From Catellatospora methionotrophica (GTDB lineage: Bacteria > Actinomycetota > Actinomycetes > Mycobacteriales > Micromonosporaceae), in the NCBI RefSeq assembly GCF_011297335.1, contig NZ_JAAOTJ010000002.1, forward strand, positions 124,001 through 188,000: a stretch of 64,000 nt of DNA, in the 5' to 3' direction. The position numbers and the translations under genes are program-made. Of the stretch, positions 25,880-34,165 are shown piece by piece; within the stretch, counting starts at the first letter, position 1; every line of letters starts with the position of its first letter. The notes beneath the pieces are model-generated. The model ran no database searches. It was not told the DNA's origin and saw only the letters and a list, made by a program, of their open reading frames with translations.

Positions 25880-27349
25880 ATGTCACGAAACCTGAGAAAC
25901 GTCCTGGTCGCCGGTACGGTGTCCGTGCTGGCCGCCGTTTCGCTGGCCGTCGCGGTGGGTTCCGCCAGCGCCGCGACCACCCCGACCGCCACCTTCACCA
26001 AGGTGTCCGAGTGGGGCTCCGGATTCGAGGGCCGCTACACGATCACCAACGGCGGCAGCAGCACGATGAACTCCTGGCAGGTGTCGTTCACCCTGCCTTC
26101 CGGCACCGGCATCAGCTCGCACTGGGACGCCACGCGCTCGGGCAGCGGCCAGCAGGTCGTCTTCGCCAACCTGTCCTGGAACGGCACCGTCGCCCCGGGC
26201 GCTTCGGTCGTGTTCGGATTCATCGGCACGGGCACCGGCAGCCCCACCGGCTGCCTGCTCAACGGCCAGCCGTGCGCCGGCGGCACCCAGCCCAGCCCGT
26301 CGGCGTCCACGCCCCGCCCACCGTCGCCCTCGGCCTCCCCGTCACGCCCGCCGTCGCCGTCCGCGTCGCCCTCGAAGCCGCCGTCGCCGAGCCCGTCGGC
26401 CAGTTCCGGCCCCACCGGCACCCCCGTGGCCGCCAACGGCCAGCTGCGGGTCTGCGGGCGGCAGCTGTGCAACAAGAACGGCAAGGCGATCCAGTTGCGC
26501 GGCATGAGCACGCACGGCATCCAGTGGTACGCCGACTGCGCGACCGCAGGCTCGCTGGACGTGCTGGCCAACGAGTGGAAAGCCGACGTGCTGCGCATCT
26601 CGATGTACATCCAGGAGGGCGGGTACGAGACCGACCCGCGCCGCTTCACCGACCTGGTGCACAACTACATCGAGCTGGCCACCGCCCGCGGCATGTACGC
26701 CATCGTCGACTGGCACATGCTCGACCCCGGCGACCCGAACGTCAACCTGGCCCGCGCGAAGACCTTCTTCGCCGAGATCGCCGAGCGGCACGCCGGCAAG
26801 GTCAACGTGCTGTACGAGATCGCCAACGAGCCCAACGAGGTCAGCTGGTCGTCCATCAAGAGCTACGCCGACCAGGTCATCCCGGTGATCCGCCAGCGCG
26901 ACCCGGAGGCTGTCGTCCTCGTCGGCACCCCCGACTGGTCCTCGCTGTCGGTGTCCGGCAACGGCAACGGCGTAGCCACCATCACCGCCAACCCCGTCAC
27001 CGCAGGCAACCTGATGTACGTCTTCCACTTCTACGCCGCCTCGCACGGCAACGCCTACTACAACACCTTCGCCCAGGCCGTCGACACCCTGCCGATGTTC
27101 GTCACCGAGTTCGGCACCCAGCAGGCCACTGGCGACGGCCCGAACGACTTCACCAACGCCCAGCGCTACCTGGACCTCATGGCGGCCAAAAAGGTCAGCT
27201 GGACCAACTGGAACTACTCCGACGACTTCCGCTCCGGAGCCGTCTTCACCACCGGCACCTGCGCCACCGGCCAGTACGGCGGCACCGGCCGCCTCAAGCC
27301 CGCCGGGGCCTGGGTCCGCGACCGCATCCGCACCCCCGACGACTTCTGA
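25880..27349 (+). CDS. Secreted CBM2-GH5 endoglucanase
   Basis: A 489-residue secreted cellulase. The signal peptide ends near GSASA-A. An N-terminal CBM2 cellulose-binding module (about 35-130) shows EWGSGFEGRYTITN, NSWQVSF and NLSWNGTVAPG with a Cys pair near its end. A Pro/Ser linker of repeated PSPSAS-type units (about 137-175) leads to a GH5 domain (about 185-480) with Glu317 in EIANEPN (acid/base) and Glu410 in FVTEFGT (nucleophile). The order and sequence resemble bacterial GH5 subfamily 2 endo-beta-1,4-glucanases. The ATG at 25880 has GGAGG five bases upstream. Works on cellulose with the GH12 and LPMO products. Confidence 0.95.
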   Translation: MSRNLRNVLVAGTVSVLAAVSLAVAVGSASAATTPTATFTKVSEWGSGFEGRYTITNGGSSTMNSWQVSFTLPSGTGISSHWDATRSGSGQQVVFANLSWNGTVAPGASVVFGFIGTGTGSPTGCLLNGQPCAGGTQPSPSASTPRPPSPSASPSRPPSPSASPSKPPSPSPSASSGPTGTPVAANGQLRVCGRQLCNKNGKAIQLRGMSTHGIQWYADCATAGSLDVLANEWKADVLRISMYIQEGGYETDPRRFTDLVHNYIELATARGMYAIVDWHMLDPGDPNVNLARAKTFFAEIAERHAGKVNVLYEIANEPNEVSWSSIKSYADQVIPVIRQRDPEAVVLVGTPDWSSLSVSGNGNGVATITANPVTAGNLMYVFHFYAASHGNAYYNTFAQAVDTLPMFVTEFGTQQATGDGPNDFTNAQRYLDLMAAKKVSWTNWNYSDDFRSGAVFTTGTCATGQYGGTGRLKPAGAWVRDRIRTPDDF

Positions 27350-27384
27350 TCCGCCGCCGTCCGCTCAGCGGGTGGGGCCGAGGT

Positions 27385-27422
27385 CCGGGGCGAGGGCGGC
27401 TGACGAGCTGCCCTCGCCCCGG
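27385..27422 (+). terminator. Hairpin terminator after the GH5 gene
   Basis: Perfect 13-base-pair stem (27385-27397 with 27410-27422) followed by CTGTTTG, 35 bases after the GH5 stop. Confidence 0.8.
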
Positions 27423-27498
27423 GCTGTTTGCTGGAACGGCAACGGGGTTTGCCCCGATGCCGGTGGTGGCAGCAGGGTGGGTGGCGGAGGTGGTCACC

Positions 27499-28149
27499 AT
27501 GACCGACGCGCACACGCAGCAGGCAACCGAGATCATGTTCACGGCGGAGTTCTGGGACGAGCGGTACGGCTCGAAGGAGCGGATCTGGAGCGGCAATCCG
27601 AATCCGCACCTGGTGGCCACCGTCGCCGGGTTCACGCCGGGGGAGGCGCTCGACGTCGGCTGTGGTGAGGGCGCGGACGCGATCTGGCTGGCCGCGCAGG
27701 GCTGGCGGGTCACGGGGGTCGACGTGTCGGGCGTGGCACTGGGCCGGGCGGCCGCCGTCGCCGCCGAGCGGGGCGAACTCGCCGAGCGCATCACCTGGCA
27801 GCAGGTCGACGTCCTGTCCTGGGATCCCGCCCCGGCCCGGTACGACCTGGTCTCGGCCCAGTTCATGCACCTGCCCCGTCCCGCGCTGGAGGCGCTGCAC
27901 CGCCGCCTGGCCGCAGTGGTCCGCCCCGGCGGAACGCTGCTCATCGTCGGCCACCACCCGTCCGACCTGGAGACCACGATCGGCCGCCCCCGCCTGCCGG
28001 AGCTGATGTTCACCGCCGAGCAGGTCGCGGCCACGCTGGACGAGCGCGACTGGCAGATCAGCGCGACGACCCCGGGCCGCGACATCACCGACCCCGACGG
28101 CAACCCCGTGACCATCCACGACGCCGTGCTCACGGCGACCCGCCGCTGA
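27499..28149 (+). CDS. SAM-dependent methyltransferase (TehB-like class I)
   Basis: A 216-residue class I methyltransferase. Motif I is ALDVGCGEGADAIWLAAQGW (about 52-71), motif II VTGVDVSG with the ribose-binding Asp, and motif IV YDLVSAQFMHL. The N-terminal FWDERYGSKERIWSGNPNP is characteristic of TehB/UbiG-like proteins that methylate small molecules or metalloids. The ATG at 27499 has GGAGG eight bases upstream. A second, histidine-rich member of the same family is encoded at 40095-40787, so the window carries two paralogues. Substrate unknown. Confidence 0.9.
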   Translation: MTDAHTQQATEIMFTAEFWDERYGSKERIWSGNPNPHLVATVAGFTPGEALDVGCGEGADAIWLAAQGWRVTGVDVSGVALGRAAAVAAERGELAERITWQQVDVLSWDPAPARYDLVSAQFMHLPRPALEALHRRLAAVVRPGGTLLIVGHHPSDLETTIGRPRLPELMFTAEQVAATLDERDWQISATTPGRDITDPDGNPVTIHDAVLTATRR

Positions 28150-28153
28150 CGGC

Positions 28154-28205
28154 GAAGGAAGGGCACCTTCCCAACGCTGTGCGTCGTGGAAGGTGCCCTT
28201 CCTTC
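28154..28205. terminator. GGAAGGGCACCTTCC-type palindrome between convergent genes
   Basis: An 18-base-pair perfect stem (28154-28171 with 28188-28205) with further imperfect pairing inside. It shares its core arm with the element at 8369-8415 and sits between two convergent genes, so it should act in both directions. Confidence 0.8.
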
Positions 28206-28228
28206 GGTCTGGCGGTGAGAGCCGCTGG

Positions 28229-30427
28229 TCAGACGCCTGCGGCGACCGGTTCGAGGACCGGCTCCTCAGCCTTGTGCAGCCGCTCGCCCTCGACGTCCAC
28301 GTTGGGCAGGACGCGGTCCAGCCAGCGCGGCAGCCACCAGGCGGCCCGGCCGAGCAGCGACATCAGCGCGGGCACGATGGTCATGCGTACCACGAACGCG
28401 TCGATCAGCACACCGAACGCCAGCGCGAAACCGATCGACTGGATCAGCGTCTCACCGGAGAACACGAACCCGCCGAACACGCTGATCATGATGATGGCGG
28501 CGGCGGTGACCACCCGCGCCCCGTGCCGGAAGCCGGTCACGACGGCGTCGCGCGCCGAAGCGCCGTGCACGAAGTCCTCGCGCATCCGGGTCACCAGGAA
28601 CACCTGGTAGTCCATGGCCAGGCCGAACAGGATGCCGATCAGCAGCACCGGCAGCATGCTCATGATCGGGCCGGTCTCCTGTACGCCGAACACGTCGCCC
28701 AGCCAGCCCCACTGGAACACGGCCACCACCGCGCCGAACGTCGCCGCGACGCTGAGCAGGAAGCCGAGCGTCGCCTTCAGCGGCACCAGCACCGACCGGA
28801 ACACGAGCAGCAGCAGCAGGAACGCCAGCCCGACCACGACCGCCAGGTACGGCAGCAGCGCCTCGTCGAGCCGGGTGGACACGTCGATGGCCAGCGCGGT
28901 GACACCGGTGACCGCGATGGTCGCGCCGGTCCCCTCGGTGATCGCGGCCCGCTCGGCGCGGAGCTCGTGCACCAGGTCGGCGGTCGCCACGTCGTTCGGG
29001 CCGGTCTTCGGGATGACGGCGAGCAGGGCGGTGCGCCCGTCGGCGCTCACGCCGTTGGGTGCGGCGTACAGCACGTTGTCGACCGTCATCAGCCGCCCGG
29101 CGAGCTGGCCGGGCACGGCCTGCGGGTCGGCCCCGGCGGGCAGTTCGGCCACGACGACCAGCTCGCCGTTGAAGCCCGGCCCGAAGCCGTTGGTGACCAG
29201 GTCGTACGCCTTGTGCTGGGTGGTGTCGGCGCCCTGCATGCCGTCGTCGGGCAGGCCGAGGCGCAGGTCCGCGGCCGGGATCGCGAGCACGCCGAGCGCG
29301 GCGATGCTGAGCACCAGCACGGGGATCCGGAACCGGACCACGAACCTGGCCCAGCGCTCGCCCATCGGCACCGGGCCGCCGTCGGCCTCCGGGTCGGGCG
29401 TCGAGCGGCCGAACAGGCGGCCCTTGACCAGGCGGTCGCCGGTGAAGCCTAGCAGTGCGGGCAGCAGCGTGACCGCGACCAGCACCGCCACCGCGACGGT
29501 CGCCGCGGCGGACAGGCCGAGTCCGGCCAGCAGCGGGATGCCGACGATGGTCAGCGCGGCCAGCGCGATGATGACGGTGAGCCCGGCGAACACCACGGCC
29601 GAGCCCGCCGTGCCGACCGCGCGCCCGGCGGCTTCGGCGCCGTCCTTGCGTACCAGCAGCTCGTGCCGGAACCGGGAGACGATGAACAGCGCGTAGTCGA
29701 TGCCGACGGCCAGGCCCAGCATCAGCGCCAGGATGAGGCTGTTGGAGTTGATGTCGACGAACCGGGACGCGATGGCGACGCCGGACAGGCCGATGCCGAT
29801 CCCGGCGACGGCGGTGAGCAGCGGCAGGCCGGCGGAGACCAGCGAGCCCAGCGTGATGATGAGGACCAGGGCGGCGATGGCGATGCCGATGACCTCGACG
29901 ACGCCGGTCTTCGGGTTGGCCCGCAGCGCGTCGCCGCCGACCTCCACGGTCAGGCCCGCGTCGCGGCCGAGGGCAGCGGCGTCCAGCAGCGCGTCCCGGT
30001 CGCCGTCGGTCAGCTCCATACCCTGCACGGCGTATGTCACGTGGGCGAAGGCGTAACGGCCGTCGGGGGAGATGGACCTCGCGGTGTACGGGTCGAGCAC
30101 CCGTGCGACCTGCGGCGCTCCGTTCAGCGCGCCCACCACGCGGCCGATGGCGGCCTGCATGTCCGGGTCGGCGACGGTCTTGCCCTCGGGCGTGGCGAAC
30201 ACGACGCGGGCGCGCGCCCCGCCCGCGTGCGCCTCGGGGAAGCGCTCGCCGAGCTGGTCGATGGCCCGCTGGGCCTCGGTGCCCGGAATGCTGAAGTCGT
30301 TGGACATCTTGCCCGAAAGCGTCGCCGCGCCGGCCCCGGCGAGCGCGATCAGCACCACCCAGAGGCCGAGGACGATCCAGCGTCGGCGGTAGGAGAACCG
30401 TCCGATCCGGTAGAGGAATGTCGCCAC
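28229..30427 (-). CDS. MMPL/RND-family exporter
   Basis: A 732-residue membrane exporter with the MMPL layout: helix 1 (about 16-38), a large outside loop (about 40-160), five helices, a cytoplasmic gap around 340-360, helix 7, a second outside loop and five final helices. Proton-relay motifs are visible as GLAVGIDYALFIVSRFRHE in the first half and GILFGLAMDYQVFLVTRMRE in the second, each with the conserved Asp-Tyr. GTG 30427 is chosen because GGAG lies eight bases upstream. It is divergent from a TetR-family gene across an operator array, the standard arrangement for regulated drug or lipid efflux. Confidence 0.94.
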   Translation of the reverse strand: MATFLYRIGRFSYRRRWIVLGLWVVLIALAGAGAATLSGKMSNDFSIPGTEAQRAIDQLGERFPEAHAGGARARVVFATPEGKTVADPDMQAAIGRVVGALNGAPQVARVLDPYTARSISPDGRYAFAHVTYAVQGMELTDGDRDALLDAAALGRDAGLTVEVGGDALRANPKTGVVEVIGIAIAALVLIITLGSLVSAGLPLLTAVAGIGIGLSGVAIASRFVDINSNSLILALMLGLAVGIDYALFIVSRFRHELLVRKDGAEAAGRAVGTAGSAVVFAGLTVIIALAALTIVGIPLLAGLGLSAAATVAVAVLVAVTLLPALLGFTGDRLVKGRLFGRSTPDPEADGGPVPMGERWARFVVRFRIPVLVLSIAALGVLAIPAADLRLGLPDDGMQGADTTQHKAYDLVTNGFGPGFNGELVVVAELPAGADPQAVPGQLAGRLMTVDNVLYAAPNGVSADGRTALLAVIPKTGPNDVATADLVHELRAERAAITEGTGATIAVTGVTALAIDVSTRLDEALLPYLAVVVGLAFLLLLLVFRSVLVPLKATLGFLLSVAATFGAVVAVFQWGWLGDVFGVQETGPIMSMLPVLLIGILFGLAMDYQVFLVTRMREDFVHGASARDAVVTGFRHGARVVTAAAIIMISVFGGFVFSGETLIQSIGFALAFGVLIDAFVVRMTIVPALMSLLGRAAWWLPRWLDRVLPNVDVEGERLHKAEEPVLEPVAAGV

Positions 30428-30528
30428 GGTAGGTACTCCAAACGAGGGATGGGTGGCCGTCATCGCGGCGAAACACGCTGTTCATGTGCGTGTTCAGGGG
30501 TCGCCGCACCACGGCCGACCCTAGCCGT

Positions 30529-30660
30529 TCGGCAAGGAGTGAGCAAGCCGATCGGCAAGGAGTGAACCTGTCGATCGGCAAGTTTTCAGCTAGTCATTCG
30601 GCAAGCTTGCAGCTTGCCGGTCGGCTAGGCGAATGGCTGCTGATCAGCTAGATTTGCTCA
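30529..30660. promoter_or_regulatory. Array of 23-bp operator-like repeats between MMPL and TetR genes
   Basis: The octamer TCGGCAAG occurs at 30529, 30552, 30575 and 30598, exactly 23 bases apart; degenerate units continue at 30621 (TCGGCTAG) and 30644 (TCAGCTAG). Unit four holds a perfect palindrome CGGCAAGCT-TGC-AGCTTGCCG (30599-30619). The array fills the divergent promoter region of the TetR and MMPL genes, so it is read as a cooperative TetR operator. Confidence 0.75.
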
Positions 30661-30707
30661 GGACGGGCGACTTCCCCCGCCGTCGATGATCTGGTAAGGA
30701 GGGTGCC

Positions 30708-31289
30708 GTGAGAGCTGCGACACACGCCGACTCGCGCGGCCCGGAGCGCACCCGGCAGCGCCTGCTCGACGAGGCCTGCCGGCTGTTCGCCATGCACAGC
30801 TTCGCCGGCACCTCGCTGCAGATGATCGCCGACACCCTCGGCGTCACCAAGGCGGCCGTCTACCACCACTTCCGGACCCGCGACGACATCCTGACCGCCG
30901 TGATCCAGCCCGCGATCTCCGAGATGTACGCCATCATCGAGGCCGCCGAGGCCCAGCGCACCCCGTCCGCCCGCGCCGACGCGATGCTGTCGGGCCTGGT
31001 CGACCTGACCGTCAAGCACCGCGGCCTGATCGCCATGATCGGCACGGACCCCGGCGTGACCAGCGCGCTGCAGAGCCATCCCGACGTGGTCGAACTGTTC
31101 CGCCGCCCCGGCGAGCTGATGGCCCTCGACGGCTCCGCCGAAGCCGAGATCAACGCGACGCTCGCCCTGGCCGGGATCGCCACCACAGCCTCCTCTCCGG
31201 TGATGCAACACCACGACGCCGACGTGCTACGCCGCCACCTGCTCGCCGCCGGCCGCCGCATCCTCGGCCTCCGCGCCCGCAAAACCTGA
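30708..31289 (+). CDS. TetR-family transcriptional regulator
   Basis: A 193-residue repressor. The N-terminal DNA-binding domain (about 12-60) reads RTRQRLLDEACRLFAMHSFAGTSLQMIADTLGVTKAAVYHHFRTRDDIL, a textbook TetR helix-turn-helix. The C-terminal two thirds form the ligand-binding helical domain, rich in Ala and Leu. GTG 30708 has a perfect AAGGAGG eight bases upstream. It probably controls itself and the divergent MMPL exporter through the 23-bp repeat array between them, being released by an exported compound; that ligand is unknown. Confidence 0.95.
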   Translation: MRAATHADSRGPERTRQRLLDEACRLFAMHSFAGTSLQMIADTLGVTKAAVYHHFRTRDDILTAVIQPAISEMYAIIEAAEAQRTPSARADAMLSGLVDLTVKHRGLIAMIGTDPGVTSALQSHPDVVELFRRPGELMALDGSAEAEINATLALAGIATTASSPVMQHHDADVLRRHLLAAGRRILGLRARKT

Positions 31290-31310
31290 CCCACGAACCA
31301 TCCAGCCGAC

Positions 31311-31435
31311 CTGCGCCGCCCGCCCGCGCCTCCCGGCCTGCGCCGCCCGCCCGCGCCTCCCGGCCTGCGCCGCCCGCCCGCGCCTCCCGGCCTGCGCCGC
31401 CCGCCCGCGCCTCCCGGCCTGCGCCGCCCGCCCGG
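31311..31435. repeat. 27-bp tandem repeat, about 4.6 copies
   Basis: Units begin at 31311, 31338, 31365, 31392 and 31419, each starting CTGCGCCGCCCGCCCG and ending TCCCGGC; the first four appear identical. Because 27 is a multiple of three it keeps several frames open on both strands and creates spurious Arg/Ala/Gly-rich peptides. Confidence 0.9.
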
Positions 31436-31515
31436 CGCCTTCGGCCCGCGCATGCTCCGAAACGGACAAAGTGCCCCTACCGCCCCTCCTTCTCGTCCCG
31501 AGAAGCGCGTCCACC

Positions 31516-31588
31516 GGCCTTGATCGCTGTTTCGGGTCAGAACGTGAGGTGAGAACGCACTTTTTGACCCGAAACAGCGATCAAGGCC
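31516..31588. repeat. Dispersed palindromic repeat, copy B
   Basis: Perfect 24-base inverted repeat (31516-31539 with 31565-31588; inner arm GATCGCTGTTTCGGGTCA) around a 25-base centre. The longest-armed member of the five-copy family. Confidence 0.8.
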
Positions 31589-32001
31589 AGTGCGGCTGGC
31601 GCTGGCCACCGCGATATGCCCGGAATGCAAGGTATGCGGGCACGCAGCTGGGCGCGCGGCATGCTCGGGCGGCACCGCACGGCTCTGATGACACGGCACT
31701 CCGTGGTAGCGCACCAGACAATCAATGGCAAAAGGTGCAAGTGCGGGCACCCGACCGCCATTGTCGATCACGACATCACCGGCCAGCCTCGGTGACAGCC
31801 GTCCCGGACCTGCGCAAGCGTCTACGAAGACGGATCTTCGATCGCGACTGGCCGATGTCGGCGGCGTGGCGAGAGGACCAGCCCGAACGCTGACCCGCCG
31901 GTGTCGGCGAGCGCCTGCGCGGGCCGTTCACCAGGGCGCACCCTGGAGACGTCGGTCGGGCGCACAGGCCGGCCGTTCACCGTCAGACAAGGACGTATCC
32001 G

Positions 32002-32709
32002 ATGAGCACGCAGAAGGTCGCCGTCGTCACCGGCGCGTCGCAGGGCATCGGGGCGGCGCTCGTGGTCGCGTACCGGAAGCTGGGTTATGCGGTCGTCGCG
32101 AACTCGCGGACGATCCCGCCGAGCAGTGATCCGATGGTGCTGTCCGTGGCGGGCGACATCGCCGACCGGGCTGTCGCGGTCCGGGTCGTCGGCGAGGGCC
32201 TGGCCGCGTTCGGGCGCATCGACACGCTGGTCAACAATGCGGGGCTGTTCATCGCCAAGCCGTTCACCGAGTACACCGCCGCCGACTATGACCTGGTCGC
32301 CGGTGTGAACATGCGCGGGCTGTTCGCGATCACGCAGCAGGCCGTGTCGGCGATGCTCGACCAGGGCGGCGGCCACGTCGTGAGCATCACCACCAGCCTC
32401 GTCGAGCACGCGAGTTCGGAGGTCCCCGCTGCCATCGCCGCGCTCACCAAGGGCGGGCTCAACGCGGTCACCCGCTCCCTGGCCATCGAGTACGCCAGCC
32501 GCGGCATCCGGGTCAACGCGGTGTCGCTGGGCGTCATCCGTACCCCGATGCACGCCGACGACGACCACGACTTCCTGGCCGCGCTGCATCCCGTCGGCCG
32601 GATGGGTGAGGTGTCCGACGTCGTCGACGCGGTCATGTACCTCGAAGGCGCGGGATTCGTCACCGGTGAGATCCTGCACGTCGACGGCGGACAGAGCGCC
32701 GGACACTGA
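32002..32709 (+). CDS. SDR-family oxidoreductase with atypical active site
   Basis: A 235-residue short-chain dehydrogenase. NAD(P)-binding TGASQGIG (about 10-17), LVNNAG (76-81) and the C-terminal HVDGGQSAGH are typical. The YxxxK catalytic pair is not: Lys150 is present in AALTKGGLNAVTRSLAIEYA, but the Tyr position holds Ala146. The Ser region SITTS remains. The nearby VPAAIAALTK segment is known from a subset of SDRs, so this is probably a family trait and not a fresh mutation. AAGGA precedes the ATG. First gene of an apparent operon with the nitronate monooxygenase-like and SnoaL-like genes. Confidence 0.88.
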   Translation: MSTQKVAVVTGASQGIGAALVVAYRKLGYAVVANSRTIPPSSDPMVLSVAGDIADRAVAVRVVGEGLAAFGRIDTLVNNAGLFIAKPFTEYTAADYDLVAGVNMRGLFAITQQAVSAMLDQGGGHVVSITTSLVEHASSEVPAAIAALTKGGLNAVTRSLAIEYASRGIRVNAVSLGVIRTPMHADDDHDFLAALHPVGRMGEVSDVVDAVMYLEGAGFVTGEILHVDGGQSAGH

Positions 32710-32731
32710 ACAGGACGGGACTGGAGCACTG

Positions 32732-33760
32732 TTGAGCACGTTCCTCCGTACGCTGGGCCTCGACCTGCCCGTGCTCGCCGCGCCGATGGCAGGCGGCGCG
32801 GGCACGCCCGCCCTGGCCGTCGCCGCGGCCCGCGCCGGTGGGCTCGGGTTCGTCGCCGCCGGTTACAAGACGCCCCAGGCTCTCGCCGACGAGATCACCA
32901 CGGTGACCGCTGCCGGGGTGCCGTTCGGCGTGAACCTGTTCGTGCCCAGCCTGGTGCCGGTCGATCCGGTCGCCTTCCGCCGCTACGCCGAGCGGCTCGC
33001 GGCCGACGCGCGACGGCACGGCATCACCCTGGATCCGGAACCCGTCGAGGACGACGACCACTGGCACGACAAACTCGACCTGCTCCGGCAGCGGAGGGTG
33101 CCCCTGGTCAGCCTTGCCTTCGGCATCCCGGCACCCGCCGACCTGGTCGCGCTGCGTGCCACCGGGGCGCTGCTGCTGCAGGCCGTCACCAACGTGGAAG
33201 AGGCGAAGGCGGCCGCCGAGGCGGGCGTCGATGCGCTAGCGGTGCAGGGCGCGGCCGCGGGCGGCCACTACGGCACCTTCACCCCGACGCGCCCGGCCGC
33301 GGCGGTGCCGCTCACCGACCTGCTCGCCGCGATCAGGAACGCGGTGGGCCTGCCACTGGTCGCCGCCGGCGGGATCACGACACCCGAGGACGTCGCCGCG
33401 GCCGTACGGGCGGGCGCGGACGCGGTCTCGGTCGGCACGGTGCTGCTGCGCAGCGACGAGGCGGGCACCTCGGCGGTGCACCGCGCGGCGCTGACCGACC
33501 CGGCGCGCACCGGCACCGTCATCACGCACGCGTTCACCGGCCGCCCCGCGCGGGCGCTGCGCAACGGCTTCATCGACGAGCACGGCGAGCACGCCCCGTA
33601 CGGCTACCCGGCCGTGCATCACCTCACCACCGGGCTGCGCCGCGCGGCCGCCGCGGCGGGCGACGCCGAACGCGTACACCTGTGGGCGGGGACCGGTTAC
33701 CGCCAGGCCGCCACCGGTCCGGCCGCCGCGATCGTCACCGGCCTGGCCGCCCGGCTCTGA
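32732..33760 (+). CDS. Nitronate monooxygenase-like FMN enzyme
   Basis: A 342-residue TIM-barrel flavoenzyme of the nitronate monooxygenase/2-nitropropane dioxygenase family. Family signatures are LDLPVLAAPMAGG at the N terminus, ARAGGLGFVAAG, PFGVNLFVP, the His-bearing VQGAAAGGHYGTF, and the phosphate-binding LVAAGGITTPEDVAAAVRAGADAVSVGT. It probably uses FMN and oxygen; physiological substrates include propionate-3-nitronate in some members. The TTG at 32732 is chosen because GGAG stands five bases upstream; it starts 22 bases after the SDR stop, so the two are co-transcribed. Confidence 0.92.
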   Translation: MSTFLRTLGLDLPVLAAPMAGGAGTPALAVAAARAGGLGFVAAGYKTPQALADEITTVTAAGVPFGVNLFVPSLVPVDPVAFRRYAERLAADARRHGITLDPEPVEDDDHWHDKLDLLRQRRVPLVSLAFGIPAPADLVALRATGALLLQAVTNVEEAKAAAEAGVDALAVQGAAAGGHYGTFTPTRPAAAVPLTDLLAAIRNAVGLPLVAAGGITTPEDVAAAVRAGADAVSVGTVLLRSDEAGTSAVHRAALTDPARTGTVITHAFTGRPARALRNGFIDEHGEHAPYGYPAVHHLTTGLRRAAAAAGDAERVHLWAGTGYRQAATGPAAAIVTGLAARL

Positions 33761-33789
33761 CCACCCCATCCGAACGCGAGGAGAACCCC

Positions 33790-34155
33790 ATGACCAGCAC
33801 CGACGCCGAGATCATCGGCGGCGTGCTCGACCGCTGGAAGTCTGCCGTGGACGCCCACGAGCCCCAGCGGGTCGCCGAGCACTTCACCCACGACGTGATC
33901 TTCCAGGGCCTGCATCCGTACAGCGTCGGGCCGGGGTCGGTGGCCGCGTACTACGACAGCCAGCCGATCGGCATGAAAGCCGAGTACCGCCTGCTGGAGA
34001 CCCGGCGGCTCGCCGACGATCTGGTCCTGGGCTACGCGAACGTGGACTTCTCGTTCACCGACCGCCCGACCAGGAACGTGTTCCTGTGCGTCATCGCACG
34101 CCGGGTCGGCGAAGTTGACTGGCTCATCGCCCACTACCAGGTCTCGCAGCTGTGA
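33790..34155 (+). CDS. SnoaL-like / SgcJ-EcaC family protein
   Basis: A 121-residue single-domain protein with the cone-shaped NTF2/SnoaL fold pattern: an N-terminal helix (DAEIIGGVLDRWKSAVDAHEPQRVAEHF), the THDVIFQG strand, and antiparallel strands ending LCVIARRVGEVDWLIAHYQVSQL. SgcJ/EcaC-type members are small accessory proteins often beside oxidoreductases. GAGGAG precedes the ATG, 29 bases after the preceding stop. Third gene of the SDR / monooxygenase operon; an isomerase, hydrolase or binding role for the operon's product is possible. Confidence 0.82.
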   Translation: MTSTDAEIIGGVLDRWKSAVDAHEPQRVAEHFTHDVIFQGLHPYSVGPGSVAAYYDSQPIGMKAEYRLLETRRLADDLVLGYANVDFSFTDRPTRNVFLCVIARRVGEVDWLIAHYQVSQL

Positions 34156-34165
34156 CCGGAGCGCC

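Larger units (their letters stand above)
31290..32001. other. 712-base gap with tandem repeat and palindrome, no convincing gene
   Basis: Between the TetR stop and the SDR start no reading frame shows a recognised family or a good ribosome site. The gap holds a 27-base tandem repeat (31311-31435), palindrome copy B (31516-31588) and, near its right end, two direct copies of GGCCGTTCACC (31922-31932 and 31971-31981) 49 bases apart upstream of the SDR operon, a possible regulator site. Confidence 0.6.

Noticed and set aside
31227-31514. Minus-strand frame of repeated Arg-Ala-Ala-Gln-Ala-Gly-Arg-Arg-Gly units
   Set aside because: It is just the 27-base tandem repeat read as protein, overlaps the TetR gene end and has no ribosome site.
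31290-32001. Hidden gene or genomic-island border in the 712-base gap
   Set aside because: No tRNA, integrase or direct-repeat pair was found, and codon position bias is absent across the gap.
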